A stretch of DNA of 64,000 nucleotides from an uncultured Lachnospiraceae bacterium (GCA_902794825.1 CADBIU010000006.1:1-64000); one strand, 5' to 3'; positions 33,241-42,954 are shown, numbered from the stretch's first letter. The notes: generated from the letters alone by a model not told the origin. Numbers and translations are program-made.

Positions 33241-35545
33241 GTTCTCTGATCCTCTCCGTTACATTGATATTCGTGAGGTTAAAGAGAACAAGGAACGCAA
33301 GGACAGCGGCAGCTGCGATGATGATCGCAATGATCGCGTTGATGCTCCTGATGCTTCCCTCAAACCTGGTCCTCATCTGATCTATACGATTATAGGAGAT
33401 AGCCCCGTCAATTGCAATCAGCTTTCTTGCCATGTTCTCTTCCTTAGCACCGTCAGCGAGCCGAAGCAGGACCGTGTTGTAAAGCGGCCAGTCTCCCGTC
33501 ATTTTTTTCCAGCATTTTCTCGTCATGTAGACATAGTGATTGACATAGTTTTCCGTGATGTCTGAGACTTCAGCTGTGAACTCCTCTTCATCATCATTTC
33601 TGAGCGTCACTTCACTCCCGACATTCACCTTGAGGATCTCAGCCATCTTCTCGTCAAGGATTATGCCGTCCTGGTTCATTTCAACGGGACGCTTGAACAG
33701 TTCCCTGTATTCTTCTGAGATCCCGCCTCCGTGCTCCCTGTGTCTGATATTTATAAAACCGTTCAGCGCACTCAGATCATCAGCGCACACTACAGTGACG
33801 TACTCCACCTTTCCGGAATCTGTCTCAAGATCCAGGCTGTTCTGGTAACACTCCTCAAAGGAATTTATCTCCGGCATGGAATCCAGCGACTCCTTCAGGT
33901 GCACCTTGTCGTCGGCGCGTATATCTTCCGAAATACCCAGAGCCGCGTCGTAGCAGGTGATCTCATCGAACTGCCAGACTAAAATGTCAAAGATCGAATC
34001 GCGAAGCCCCAGTCCAGTCACCACAAGAGCTGTGCATCCCCCTATGCCGGCGACCGTCATAAGGAACCTTCGTTTGTACCTGAAGAGATTTCTCACACTC
34101 ACTTTCTGAATAAAAGAAAGTCTCGACCAGATTGGCGGGATCTTTTCCAGCAGAACTCTTTTCCCCGGTTTTGGAGCCCTGGGGCGCATGAGCGAAGCGG
34201 CGGAAGCGCTCAGTGTAGTCTGACATGCCGCTGCAGCGGCGCCGGCTGTTGCCAGTACCGCAAAACCTACTGAATATGCCAGTACTGCAGGTGAAAAAAG
34301 AAATTTTACGGGCGAAAGAAGATATTCCAGTCCCCACTCATAATAGATGATCCCCGGGATTGCGAAAATGCCGCAGATCCATCCGGCCAGTCCGCCTCCG
34401 AGACTGGATGCCAAAGCATAGCCTATGTACTTGATCCCTATATCGCGGCCTGAGAATCCAAGCGCCTTCATGCTGCCAATTTGTGTCCGATGCTCCTCCA
34501 CCATTCTCGTCATGGTTGTAAGTGAACTCAGAGCCGCCACAAGAAAGAAGATCATCGGAAACACATCTGCCAGATTGCTCATCCTCTCAGAGTCCATTGC
34601 GAACTCCCCATAGCTCTCCAGAGAATTCCTGTCGAGAATATACCACTTTCCGCTTTCCACCCCGATCGAACTCAGACCGGTGCTGAAGATCTGCGCCATC
34701 ATATCCGTTATGGTCGCTTCAGAGATCAGTTGTTCATGCCGGATACCGGCACGTCTTTTTCCCAGCGGCTTAAGGCAGTCGATCAGGTCTCTGATCATGT
34801 CCTTATACTCCTGGTCCCCATAGCAGTCCAGAGGATCGAGTTCATCTGTTGTGAGGTAAACGGAAGTGTAGTAATCCTGTGTGAAGACTTCTTCCGGTAA
34901 TGAGACCCATGCAGTAACTGTGCCGCTGCCGATGGAAGAACTGCCTCTGGTCTTTGAAATATAAAGCGGGCTGATCGCTATACCGGATACCGTAAAAGTG
35001 TGAATATCCAGTACACTGCTATCTGTTGTGAGTTTGTCGGCGTCCTCAGTATTGATCGTGATCCGGTCTCCGACGCCGATACCGAGCTTGTCCGCAAGCA
35101 GCTGCTCTATTATACATTCCTCACGGCTGCCCGGATAAACTCCCTGAGTGAGCCGCAGTCTGTTGATCTTTTCCGGCATTGAGAACACAGTCACTGTGTC
35201 CTCATCGATCAGCGCGTCAAAATATTTGCTTCCCTCCGCGTCTGTGATGACAGGAAGGCGCTTCTTTGCTTCTTTATCACTCGTGAACTCCGTATTTATG
35301 TCCATCAGCGCTTCGATATCGTCCTGTGTCAGTCCGAGCGTTGAGACGATCCTGATGTCCATAAGATTCTGCTGATCGTAATAGACGTCAAGAGAATGCT
35401 TCATATCGGGCGCAGTCATCCTGAGCCCGGCCAGAAACCCGACTGCGAGAAAATTCATTATTAGCAGAGAGATAAACTTCTTTTTCGTATGCGCGATCTC
35501 TCTGACTGTATCAGTCAACAGCAGGTTTCGGTTTTTCATTGCCAC
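33185..35545 (-). CDS. FtsX-domain ABC permease, C-terminally truncated by a frameshifting deletion
   Basis: 786 aa: N-terminal TM helix, large extracellular region, a first FtsX block of three TMs (about 330-450), then a second extracellular domain and the first helix of the second FtsX block. The protein reads normally to INVTERIREL, where homologues continue (A)TLKVLGFY and two more helices. Here it jumps to an unrelated DRAFYGKMAPQLADQDG and stops, while the correct tail continues in another frame (33031-33240). About 30-40 codons plus a frame change are missing. The partner ATPase lies 12 bases upstream. Transport function is doubtful. Confidence 0.85.
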   Translation of the reverse strand: MAMKNRNLLLTDTVREIAHTKKKFISLLIMNFLAVGFLAGLRMTAPDMKHSLDVYYDQQNLMDIRIVSTLGLTQDDIEALMDINTEFTSDKEAKKRLPVITDAEGSKYFDALIDEDTVTVFSMPEKINRLRLTQGVYPGSREECIIEQLLADKLGIGVGDRITINTEDADKLTTDSSVLDIHTFTVSGIAISPLYISKTRGSSSIGSGTVTAWVSLPEEVFTQDYYTSVYLTTDELDPLDCYGDQEYKDMIRDLIDCLKPLGKRRAGIRHEQLISEATITDMMAQIFSTGLSSIGVESGKWYILDRNSLESYGEFAMDSERMSNLADVFPMIFFLVAALSSLTTMTRMVEEHRTQIGSMKALGFSGRDIGIKYIGYALASSLGGGLAGWICGIFAIPGIIYYEWGLEYLLSPVKFLFSPAVLAYSVGFAVLATAGAAAAACQTTLSASAASLMRPRAPKPGKRVLLEKIPPIWSRLSFIQKVSVRNLFRYKRRFLMTVAGIGGCTALVVTGLGLRDSIFDILVWQFDEITCYDAALGISEDIRADDKVHLKESLDSMPEINSFEECYQNSLDLETDSGKVEYVTVVCADDLSALNGFINIRHREHGGGISEEYRELFKRPVEMNQDGIILDEKMAEILKVNVGSEVTLRNDDEEEFTAEVSDITENYVNHYVYMTRKCWKKMTGDWPLYNTVLLRLADGAKEENMARKLIAIDGAISYNRIDQMRTRFEGSIRSINAIIAIIIAAAAVLAFLVLFNLTNINVTERIRELDRAFYGKMAPQLADQDG

Positions 35546-35557
35546 TTCGCTTTCCGG

Positions 35558-36265
35558 TCACCATTCAATCGCTTCAACAGGGAGCGGCTTTTCGTTGATT
35601 ATCGTCTTCTCAACTTTTCCATTTCTTATATAGATCACTTTATCGGCCATAGGTGTCAGCGCGAGGTTATGTGTGATCACTATGACTGTCATTTTTCTGT
35701 CCCGGCAGGTCTTCTGCAGAAGAGCCAGGATCTGTTTGCCCGTAACATAGTCCAGCGCTCCGGTAGGCTCGTCGCAGAGTAGGAGTTTCGGGTTCTTTGC
35801 AAGCGCTCTGGCGATGGCCACACGCTGCTGTTCACCTCCTGAGAGCTGTGAAGGGAAGTTGTTCATTCTCTCTAAGAGCCCCACCTCCTGCATCACGGTC
35901 CGCGCGTCCAGAGGATTGCGGCAGATCTGGGAGGCCAGTTCCACGTTCTCGAGGGCCGTCAGATTCTGAACCAGGTTATAGAACTGAAAGACAAATCCGA
36001 TATCATATCTTCTGTACTCTGTCAGCTGCCTTGAACTGCTTTTACTCACTTCCCGGTCATCGACGATGATCCTTCCGCTTGTACAGCTGTCCATTCCGCC
36101 AAGCATATTCAGGATCGTAGTCTTTCCTGCCCCGCTTGGTCCAACGATCACCGTAAACTCTCCTTTGTCAATTGTAAAGTCAGCGCCGTTTACAGCCCTT
36201 ATCTCCACTTCGCCCATGCGATAGATCTTCTCGACATCCTCAAACAGGATAAAAGGTTTACTCAT
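35558..36265 (-). CDS. MacB/LolD-type ABC transporter ATPase
   Basis: 235 aa with Walker [12 protein letters not shown]-loop [18 protein letters not shown], signature [19 protein letters not shown], Walker [13 protein letters not shown] and H-loop VIVITHN. All motifs are intact. It energises the adjacent FtsX-type permease in mechanotransmission-type systems (peptide or lipoprotein handling, bacteriocin resistance). Because the permease is broken, this ATPase may be orphaned. Confidence 0.93.
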   Translation of the reverse strand: MSKPFILFEDVEKIYRMGEVEIRAVNGADFTIDKGEFTVIVGPSGAGKTTILNMLGGMDSCTSGRIIVDDREVSKSSSRQLTEYRRYDIGFVFQFYNLVQNLTALENVELASQICRNPLDARTVMQEVGLLERMNNFPSQLSGGEQQRVAIARALAKNPKLLLCDEPTGALDYVTGKQILALLQKTCRDRKMTVIVITHNLALTPMADKVIYIRNGKVEKTIINEKPLPVEAIEW

Positions 36266-36364
36266 AAATGAAAGCCCCGGTATCTAAACAAGAATCAACA
36301 GTATCCTCATGTTATCATTTAATTATAGCAGAAACACTGTCTAAAATCTTCCACCAAGATAGAA

Positions 36365-36393
36365 AACGCTCCGGACTCTTAGTCCGGAGCGTT
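36365..36393. terminator. Terminator after PBP gene
   Basis: aacgctccggact (36365-36377) pairs perfectly with agtccggagcgtt (36381-36393) around a three-base loop. The minus-strand 3' side continues TTTTCTATC. It separates the PBP gene from the ABC ATPase gene. Confidence 0.8.
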
Positions 36394-36429
36394 TGTATGA
36401 AGCACCAATTTTTATACTGAGATCAGCAG

Positions 36430-38964
36430 TCATCCCTGAGGCTGTTCCGGAGCATCGGGAGTGTTCTGGGCTGTAGGTTCACCTGTTCCTTCTGAGCCGC
36501 CTTCATTTCCGCCTGCTTCGTTTCCGCCTCCTGTATTATCACCGCCGGTATTATCGCCGCCGGTATTGTCGCCTCCTGTATTGTCGCCGCCGGTATTGTC
36601 GCCGCCGGTGGGCGTACCGCCGGTATTGTCGCCTCCGGTGGGTGTACCGCCGGTATTGTCGCCTCCGGTGTTGTCGCCGCCGGTGGGCGTTACATCTCCG
36701 GTAGTATCGGCACCTTCGGATGTTCCGCTTCCGCCTGTGCTGCTTCCCGATCCGGAATTGCCGCCGGTATTTCCACTATTATCATTGGTATTCTGCGGAG
36801 CGGGCTCGGGATTTGAGGTCTTCGTAGTTGTGGCAGCAGGTGTAGTCTCCTTCTTGGTCTCGGTCTTTTTCGTCGCAGCGTTCTCCGGCCTGTCATCGTA
36901 CCAGTCATCGTCATGGGATTCCTGGTCCTTCAGCGCCCTGTCCTCTTTTGCGTGGTCATAATCCTTAAAGTCCACGGGTTCAAGGCCTTCATGGATCAGA
37001 TTCATATAATTCTTCCAGATCCTGCCGGGCCATGTGGCACCCTGAAGATTTCTCACGCTCTCGGGAGTATCGCATCCAACCCATACCGAAGTTGTATAAT
37101 AATGAGTGAATCCGCAGAACCAGCCGTCTTTGGCCTCATCCGTCGTACCTGTCTTTCCGGCGCAGGGCATCCGGTTGTTCAGCGCCAGTCCCCGGCCTGT
37201 TCCCCAGCCTTCTTCAAAAACGCCTTTAAGCACACTGACCATTTCTCTGGCGGCGTTAATGTCATAAACCTTGGAGGACGTGCCGTCGTAGGTATAGATC
37301 GTATTTCCTTTGTAGTCGTCAATCCTGCTGATGCAGGTAGGAATACGGAATTTGCCGTCATTAAAAATCGTACAGTATCCTGAAGCCATTTCTACAGGCT
37401 TAACGCCGTATGTAAAGCCGCCGAGCGCCGTTGCGAGCACATTGTCGGAATCGACGATAGTCGAAAAGTGCATTGCCTTCAGTTTGGAGAGTCCGTATTT
37501 GGGAGTTACATCCTGGTAAACCTGCCATGCGACCGTATTGAGGGATCTTTGGACCGCTTCGCTAAGTTCCAGTTCGCCCATATAAGAGCCGCCGGCATTC
37601 TTGGGACCGTCCTCAATCTCCTCGTCTTCCACATATGTTCCGGGATAATAGTCCTTCTCGAAAGCGGGCGTATAGACCACCAGCGGTTTGATCGAACTTC
37701 CTGGCTGTCTGTTGCTCTGGAAAGCACGGTTTAATGTCAGAGCGGAGTCGATCTCCTGAGATCTTCCGCCGACCATTGCGATGACCTGCCCGGTGCTGTT
37801 ATCAATACATACAGCAGCTCCCTGCATCTTATACTTCCCGTCATCTGCCGTATCCTCAAAACCGGCGAGTTCCTCGTCCACACAGTCCTGAAGCATCTGC
37901 TGTTTTTCCAGGTCAAAGGTTGTGTATACCTTGTAGCCGCCCTTGAACAGTTTCGCCAGGCATGAATCATAGAGCTCGTTGTATATTTTGTCATAAGCCG
38001 CGCGTTCCTGGTCGCTGGCAAAGTCATAGCGGAATGAAAAATCGGGGTCCTCGATCTGCATCAGGACTTCCGTAGCGCACTTATAAGTATAAGTAAGCAC
38101 ATATGTGTTCTCGTTGCGGATCGACTCGTCCTGCGCTGACAGATCCAGCACGATCTCCTCACTGACAGCCTGGTCGTACTCTCCCTGAGAGATCACCCCG
38201 TCGTCAAGCATATTCCTGATGATGAGATTCCTTCTTTCGATCGTGTGATCGGTGTGTGTGAGCGGATCATAGTAAGTAGGGCTGTTGGGAATCGCGCACA
38301 AAAAGGCAACCTGAGACAGGTCAAGCTGGTCAGGAGTCTTGTTGAAATATCCCTCGCATGCGGACGCTATGCCGTAATAGCCGTTCATAAAATACACATT
38401 GTTGAGATAGAATTCAAGGAGCTGGTCCTTGCTGTACTTCTTCTCAAGGTCCCAGGCAATGAAGATCTCCTCGACCTTTCTCTCCCAGGATCTGCCGTTG
38501 TTGAGGAATATTCCTCTGGCAAGCTGCATCGTGATCGTGCTGCCGCCCTGGGTGATCTGCCTGTTCACCGCGAATTCCTTCGCCGCGCGGACGATCGCTT
38601 TATAATCCACGCCGCCGTGCTTGTAGAAATTCTTATCCTCAATGCTGATCATTGCCTTTCTGAAAAGATCAGGGATCTCAGCAGATGTCAGATAATTGGA
38701 ATCCTTCTCGGGGTGCGTCTCGGAGATCAGATTTCCTTCAGAATCATAGATCTCTCCGGTCTGCGTGGGCACGAAGGTCTCCTTTGTGGATTCACTGACA
38801 AAGGCGTCAGCTTCCTCCTTCATCGCTCTCACTTTGCTGTAATAACCGCCAAAATAGAAAATGCCCAGGACTGCCAGAATGCATACGAGCATAAGCAGTA
38901 AGATGGTTTTCAGAACGATGGCGACAATACTTGTCTTCTTCTTTTTTCGTTTCCGCGTTGCCAT
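36430..38964 (-). CDS. Class A penicillin-binding protein (PBP1a-type)
   Basis: 844 aa. A Lys-rich cytoplasmic start and one TM (about 12-36) precede the GT51 glycosyltransferase (SIEDKNFYKHGGVDYKAI with catalytic Glu, QGGSTITMQLARG). The transpeptidase has GSSIKP (SxxK nucleophile), SLNTVAWQ (SxN) and KTGTTDEAKDGWF (KTG). It polymerises and cross-links peptidoglycan at the outer membrane face. The last 150 residues are low-complexity: Lys/Thr/Pro, then repeated GGDNTGG and TPTGG units and an acidic end, probably a wall-spanning disordered tail. Confidence 0.95.
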   Translation of the reverse strand: MATRKRKKKKTSIVAIVLKTILLLMLVCILAVLGIFYFGGYYSKVRAMKEEADAFVSESTKETFVPTQTGEIYDSEGNLISETHPEKDSNYLTSAEIPDLFRKAMISIEDKNFYKHGGVDYKAIVRAAKEFAVNRQITQGGSTITMQLARGIFLNNGRSWERKVEEIFIAWDLEKKYSKDQLLEFYLNNVYFMNGYYGIASACEGYFNKTPDQLDLSQVAFLCAIPNSPTYYDPLTHTDHTIERRNLIIRNMLDDGVISQGEYDQAVSEEIVLDLSAQDESIRNENTYVLTYTYKCATEVLMQIEDPDFSFRYDFASDQERAAYDKIYNELYDSCLAKLFKGGYKVYTTFDLEKQQMLQDCVDEELAGFEDTADDGKYKMQGAAVCIDNSTGQVIAMVGGRSQEIDSALTLNRAFQSNRQPGSSIKPLVVYTPAFEKDYYPGTYVEDEEIEDGPKNAGGSYMGELELSEAVQRSLNTVAWQVYQDVTPKYGLSKLKAMHFSTIVDSDNVLATALGGFTYGVKPVEMASGYCTIFNDGKFRIPTCISRIDDYKGNTIYTYDGTSSKVYDINAAREMVSVLKGVFEEGWGTGRGLALNNRMPCAGKTGTTDEAKDGWFCGFTHYYTTSVWVGCDTPESVRNLQGATWPGRIWKNYMNLIHEGLEPVDFKDYDHAKEDRALKDQESHDDDWYDDRPENAATKKTETKKETTPAATTTKTSNPEPAPQNTNDNSGNTGGNSGSGSSTGGSGTSEGADTTGDVTPTGGDNTGGDNTGGTPTGGDNTGGTPTGGDNTGGDNTGGDNTGGDNTGGDNTGGGNEAGGNEGGSEGTGEPTAQNTPDAPEQPQG

Positions 38965-38998
38965 TACTTCCTCCGGAATTAATAATTATTACAAAAAT

Positions 38999-39028
38999 AT
39001 AGTATCACTCTTTACAATAGTATTTCAA
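38999..39028 (-). promoter_or_regulatory. Likely promoter of the PBP gene
   Basis: On the minus strand TTGAAA (39028-39023), an 18-base spacer and TACTAT (39004-38999) form a plausible sigma-A promoter ending 35 bases before the start codon, which itself has a CCGGAGGAAG ribosome site. Confidence 0.45.
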
Positions 39029-39063
39029 TGTAAAACACGGAAGAAACGGCTTAAACTTAATGA

Positions 39064-40617
39064 TCATTTCTCTTTTCCGTTTTCTTTGTCATCTTTTTTG
39101 GGAATGCGCCCGTAAAGCTTGGCAAGTTTGTAAATACTCTCACTCAGTTCCCTGGAAAGGAAATTGGGCTGCAGTCTCCACTGCCAGTTTTCTCCAAGAG
39201 TTCCCGGATGATTGATCCTTGCTTCTTTCCCTTTGACCAGATAGTCCTGCATCGGAATAATGCATAGATCTGCTACGCTGCGATAGGCTTCCCTGATCAT
39301 ATCCCAGACGAAAGTGCCGTAATCAGTATTCTCGGAGTGGATATATCTTCTTGCGAGGTCCCTGTCATGATCGCTGATCTCCTCGATCCAGGCCCTGGTT
39401 GTCGTATTGTCATGGGTTCCTGTGTAGACAACGCAGTTCTTAATGTGATTGTAAGGGAGATAATAGCTGTACTCGGTCCAGTCAAAAGCGTACTGCAGGA
39501 CCTTCATACCGGGATATCCCGCGTCTTCAAGCAGTTTCTCAGTCACAGGAGTAAGTGTTCCCAGATCCTCCGCAATGATCGGAACATCACCCAGCGCGTT
39601 TTTAAGGTTCTTGAAGAAATCCATTCCCGGTCCTTTGCAGACCTTTCCTTTCTCCGCTGTCTTATCTCCATAGGGTACTGCGTAGTACTCGGCAAATCCG
39701 TTGAAGTGATCAATGCGGAGAACATCATAGAATTCCATATTGCGGGCGATCCGGTTGATCCACCACTGATAGCCGTTCTTCTTAAGTGCTTTCCAGTCAT
39801 AGAGCGGATTTCCCCACAGCTGTCCTGTCTTGGAGAAAGCATCCGGCGCGCATCCCGCGACATCGATAGGATTTCCCTCCTTATCCATGTGGAAGATCTC
39901 CTTGTGCGCCCATGAAGCCGCGCTGTCCATTGCCACATAGAAAGGAATGTCGCCTATGATGCTGATCCCCTGCTTTTTCGCGTATGCATGCAGTTTTTCC
40001 CAGTGCCTCTCAAACTCGTACTGCTGGAAAAAGTAGAATCCTATCTCATTCTCCAGTTCAATTCTGGCTTTTTTGAGGGCTTCCGGGTCTCTCATCTTAA
40101 GACCCTCTTCCCAATTCTGCCAGCTCTTACCCTGTTCTCTCTGCTTGATAGACATGTACAGTGCGTAATCTTCCAGCCAGTACGCCTCCTTTTTAAGGAA
40201 CGCTCTGTATTCCTTCACCTGGGAGGAAGCGCCGTTATGCAGTCTTCCGCTGATACTCTCCTTAAACCTCTCGTAGGCCTTTCTGAGCAGAGGATAGCGG
40301 TTTTCATACATTGCGCCGTAATCAACTTTCTCCTGATCCGATCCGAACCACACGGACTCGCACTCCTTCCATGAGAGAAGGCCGTCGCCGATCAGCTGCT
40401 CAAGATCGATAAAATACGGGTTTCCCGCGAAGGAAGACACCGACTGGTAAGGGCTGTCGCCAAATCCGGTCTGGCAGAAAGGCAGAACCTGCCACATGCT
40501 CTGTCCTGAAGCCTTGAGAAAATCGATAAACGCATACGCCTCTCTGTCGAAGCATCCGATTCCGAAACGGGAGGGAAGTGAGAATACGGGCATTAAAATA
40601 CCGCACTGTCTTTTCAT
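39064..40617 (-). CDS. malQ: 4-alpha-glucanotransferase
   Basis: 517 aa GH77 enzyme. N-terminal MPVFSLPSRFGIGCFD, the VLRIDHFNGFAEYYAVP region with the nucleophile Asp, IIAEDLGTLTP with the acid/base Glu and VYTGTHDNTTTRAW with the transition-state Asp are all present. It transfers glucan chains between maltodextrins. It stands alone here, with no glycogen or maltose genes adjacent. Length and motifs indicate a functional enzyme. Confidence 0.96.
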   Translation of the reverse strand: MKRQCGILMPVFSLPSRFGIGCFDREAYAFIDFLKASGQSMWQVLPFCQTGFGDSPYQSVSSFAGNPYFIDLEQLIGDGLLSWKECESVWFGSDQEKVDYGAMYENRYPLLRKAYERFKESISGRLHNGASSQVKEYRAFLKKEAYWLEDYALYMSIKQREQGKSWQNWEEGLKMRDPEALKKARIELENEIGFYFFQQYEFERHWEKLHAYAKKQGISIIGDIPFYVAMDSAASWAHKEIFHMDKEGNPIDVAGCAPDAFSKTGQLWGNPLYDWKALKKNGYQWWINRIARNMEFYDVLRIDHFNGFAEYYAVPYGDKTAEKGKVCKGPGMDFFKNLKNALGDVPIIAEDLGTLTPVTEKLLEDAGYPGMKVLQYAFDWTEYSYYLPYNHIKNCVVYTGTHDNTTTRAWIEEISDHDRDLARRYIHSENTDYGTFVWDMIREAYRSVADLCIIPMQDYLVKGKEARINHPGTLGENWQWRLQPNFLSRELSESIYKLAKLYGRIPKKDDKENGKEK

Positions 40618-40689
40618 AGATTTAGTTCCTTTCTAACAACAGTTATTTCCGGCCTGCCGGCTTTACGGCAATTAAGGCCTGATCCTGAA

Positions 40690-40720
40690 AAAGGGCTGTG
40701 AAATCACTTCACAGCCCTTT
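40690..40720 (-). terminator. Terminator after esterase-like gene
   Basis: aagggctgtga (40691-40701) pairs with tcacagccctt (40709-40719) around a seven-base loop, and the minus-strand side continues into TTTTTCAGG. It lies 90 bases past the esterase-like stop and precedes malQ. Confidence 0.8.
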
Positions 40721-40809
40721 GGATCCACAATATGCAGTATACTTGCCATTTACGTTTTCGTCAATTGCACTCCATTATCACATCAGCCAAAATACTGAAT
40801 CCTTTCCTT

Positions 40810-41412
40810 TCACCGTAAGGTGACAAGCGACTGTTCCCTGATCACGATAGGGATAAAGTATTCAAGCTGGTGTCTCCACCAGGGCCAGTCATGGCTGACA
40901 TCCTCTCCCCAGTAATCGATCATGGCGCTGATCCTCTTTTTGTGCAATATTTTGTCAAGGTATCTGAGAGTCCTGTAACACTCGTCCTCCCATGCTCCTC
41001 TTCCGCAGAACAGCTCCGGTCTTCTGAAGAAGGTGATCGCGGCCTGTGTCGCGCCCAAATCGACGCCAATTACAAAAGGACGCATTCCTTGCGTATAAAA
41101 CTTCTGAATAAAAGGAATGACCTCATCCACAATGAAGCGGTGATAGCTCTCCTGTCTCGCGCTTCTCCATGTATTAATGCCGTCCTTACAGCACCAGCTC
41201 TCCCCGTCAACCGTTTCTACGCAGAAAAGCTGCATCTGCCCTTCTTCAAAGTATGGCTCGAGGACGCGCGTTGCTCCAAAGTCCTCATAATTGGTACATG
41301 GGGCGCATTGTGTGGGAAATCCGATAATAGGCAGCCCTGAATGCCCATATTGAATGATATGCATATCTTTTTTAAGGTGGCTGCTGTAAATAACGTACTC
41401 GCGTCTCTCCAT
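40810..41412 (-). CDS. Esterase-like alpha/beta-hydrolase with internal deletion and Asp at the nucleophile elbow
   Basis: 200 aa from ATG 41412, behind GGAGGCGGGCAG; an upstream ATG at 41442 lacks a site. The protein follows the putative-esterase pattern: MERREYVIYSSHLKKDMHI, LPIIGFPTQ, QLFCVETVDGESW and, at the end, SHDWPWWRHQL with the catalytic His. At the elbow homologues have G-x-S-x-G; here it is GVDLG, Asp for Ser. Right after RRPELF the sequence jumps to GRGAWEDECYRTLRYLD; homologues, as I recall them, have about 40-50 more residues there. It is probably inactive as an esterase. Confidence 0.75.
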   Translation of the reverse strand: MERREYVIYSSHLKKDMHIIQYGHSGLPIIGFPTQCAPCTNYEDFGATRVLEPYFEEGQMQLFCVETVDGESWCCKDGINTWRSARQESYHRFIVDEVIPFIQKFYTQGMRPFVIGVDLGATQAAITFFRRPELFCGRGAWEDECYRTLRYLDKILHKKRISAMIDYWGEDVSHDWPWWRHQLEYFIPIVIREQSLVTLR

Positions 41413-41585
41413 CTGCCCGCCTCCGTAAGCTATTTGCCTCATTCAGGTCAGCCGGAATTTATCTCCGGCCAGATGTGATTCTGTTTCAATTGATAAGGAG
41501 GATCATCCTTGCGAACAATCCCCCGTCATTGCGATATACGCTGTGCGTCATCCCTGCCGGTGACGCATCAGTGCATCCATTAGTC

Positions 41586-42146
41586 TCAATAGTTATCAGC
41601 GCGCAGTTCAAAATACGCCTGAGGATGGTCACATACAGGACATACGTCAGGAGCTGCCGGACCGATCACAATGTGTCCGCAGTTGCCGCATTCCCATACA
41701 CGGTCTCCGTCTCTGGAGAATACAAGTCCGCCTTCAATGTTCGCGATCAGTTTGCGATATCTCGCTTCATGCTCTTTCTCGATAGCCGCAACCATCTCGA
41801 AAAGATTCGCGATATCCGCAAATCCCTCTTCTCTCGCTGTCTTGGCAAATTCGGGATACATCTCCTGCCACTCGTACTGCTCACCTTCTGCAGCGATCTC
41901 AAGATTATCTTTGGTGCTGTGTACGCCTTCAAGGATCTTATACCAGATCTTGGCGTGTTCCTTCTCATTTGCTGCTGTCTCTTCAAAGATCTTGGCAATC
42001 TGAACGTATCCGTCTTTCCTTGCCTTGGAAGCAAAATAAGTGTACTTATTGCGCGCCTTGGACTCGCCGGCGAACGCTTCCATCAGATTGTCAAATGTCT
42101 TGGTCCCGATCAGGTTCTTACCCATGTTTGCATAAATATCTGCCAT
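41586..42146 (-). CDS. Rubrerythrin
   Basis: 186 aa from ATG 42146 (MADIYANMGKNLIG), preceded by AGGAGGTAGTGAT; the open frame further upstream is leader DNA. The N-terminal diiron four-helix domain has LMEAFAGESKARNKY, EETAANEKEHAK and, later, MVAAIEKEHEARY (Glu and E-x-x-H ligands). The C-terminal rubredoxin-like centre has CGNCG and CPVC. It reduces hydrogen peroxide in anaerobes. A palindrome just upstream may be its operator. Confidence 0.95.
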   Translation of the reverse strand: MADIYANMGKNLIGTKTFDNLMEAFAGESKARNKYTYFASKARKDGYVQIAKIFEETAANEKEHAKIWYKILEGVHSTKDNLEIAAEGEQYEWQEMYPEFAKTAREEGFADIANLFEMVAAIEKEHEARYRKLIANIEGGLVFSRDGDRVWECGNCGHIVIGPAAPDVCPVCDHPQAYFELRADNY

Positions 42147-42173
42147 ATCACTACCTCCTGTTTTTTTTGGCAA

Positions 42174-42193
42174 ATTACCATTTACTTGGTAAT
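42174..42193. promoter_or_regulatory. Palindrome upstream of rubrerythrin gene
   Basis: attacca (42174-42180) and tggtaat (42187-42193) form an AT-rich inverted repeat about 30 bases ahead of the start codon, just past a TAAAAT -10-like hexamer. Peroxide-stress genes are often under Fur/PerR-type repressors that bind such repeats; the match to a PerR box is only loose. Confidence 0.35.
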
Positions 42194-42272
42194 ATTTTAC
42201 CACAAACAGGCTTGATGCAACATGATTTTTTGTGAAATGTGCAAATGTTTCCCATATATGCATTTTGGGGGA

Positions 42273-42887
42273 TCATTTTGTACGCCATAGTCTTGCAAGC
42301 GTGCATCCCAGTATTGCCCCGATCAGACAACCCAGCGTGTTGTTTATGATATCATCCAGTTGAAAATATCCAAGTCCGTAGTTTAACTGTGCGTACTCTG
42401 TCGCGACGCTGCATATAAAGCCCGCGGCGGTGCATGCAATAATGCTGTATCTCATCGGCTTTATTATAAAAGGCAGAAGATACCCCATGGGGATATAGAG
42501 AAGAATATTAAGAAACACTTCTCTTGCCGCATTGCGGCTCCCGATGTGAACATACTGCAAAGTTTCTCCGAGTCCCTCCGGCAGCATCCTGAATGTTTCC
42601 TTGAGGCCGAGGTCCAGGTTAAAGGCCTGTCTGTAGTTGCCGAAAGCCGGCAGTGTCGTTGATCCGCGGCCTTCCCGGCCAAGCAGAGTGAAACTCAGAT
42701 TGCCAAGGACATAAACAGCAAAAATAATGAGCGCGGTGCCCCTGACCAGCGGTTTGCGTCTTAAAAAGCACAAAAGCACGGGCAGAATGACGATCATTGT
42801 CATCACTATAAGGAATATGAGCCTGTCCTCTTCCGAAAAGAGTTCAGGGGCAAAATAGCGTATCTTTTCAATCCATTCATTGATCAT
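42273..42887 (-). CDS. VanZ-family membrane protein
   Basis: 204 aa. Four or five hydrophobic segments: about 22-42 (FLIVMTMIVILPVLL), 50-70, 125-145 (VFLNILLYIPMGYLLPFI), 148-165 and 175-195. The NILLYIPMGYLLP and TEYAQ motifs and the ending DIINNTLGCLIGA match the VanZ domain. The role of standalone VanZ proteins is not settled beyond low-level teicoplanin effects. It lies downstream of the Cna-B gene but is separated from it by a hairpin. Confidence 0.88.
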   Translation of the reverse strand: MINEWIEKIRYFAPELFSEEDRLIFLIVMTMIVILPVLLCFLRRKPLVRGTALIIFAVYVLGNLSFTLLGREGRGSTTLPAFGNYRQAFNLDLGLKETFRMLPEGLGETLQYVHIGSRNAAREVFLNILLYIPMGYLLPFIIKPMRYSIIACTAAGFICSVATEYAQLNYGLGYFQLDDIINNTLGCLIGAILGCTLARLWRTK

Positions 42888-42954
42888 AATCTTTCCTCCA
42901 TACCGTTATTTTCCGGTACTTCCCCCTACACTCTCCATGTTTTACATTATAAAG

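Noticed and set aside
36461..36961. Pro/Val-rich plus-strand frame opposite the PBP tail
   Set aside because: It is the reverse reading of the glycine-rich repeat tract; no start context.
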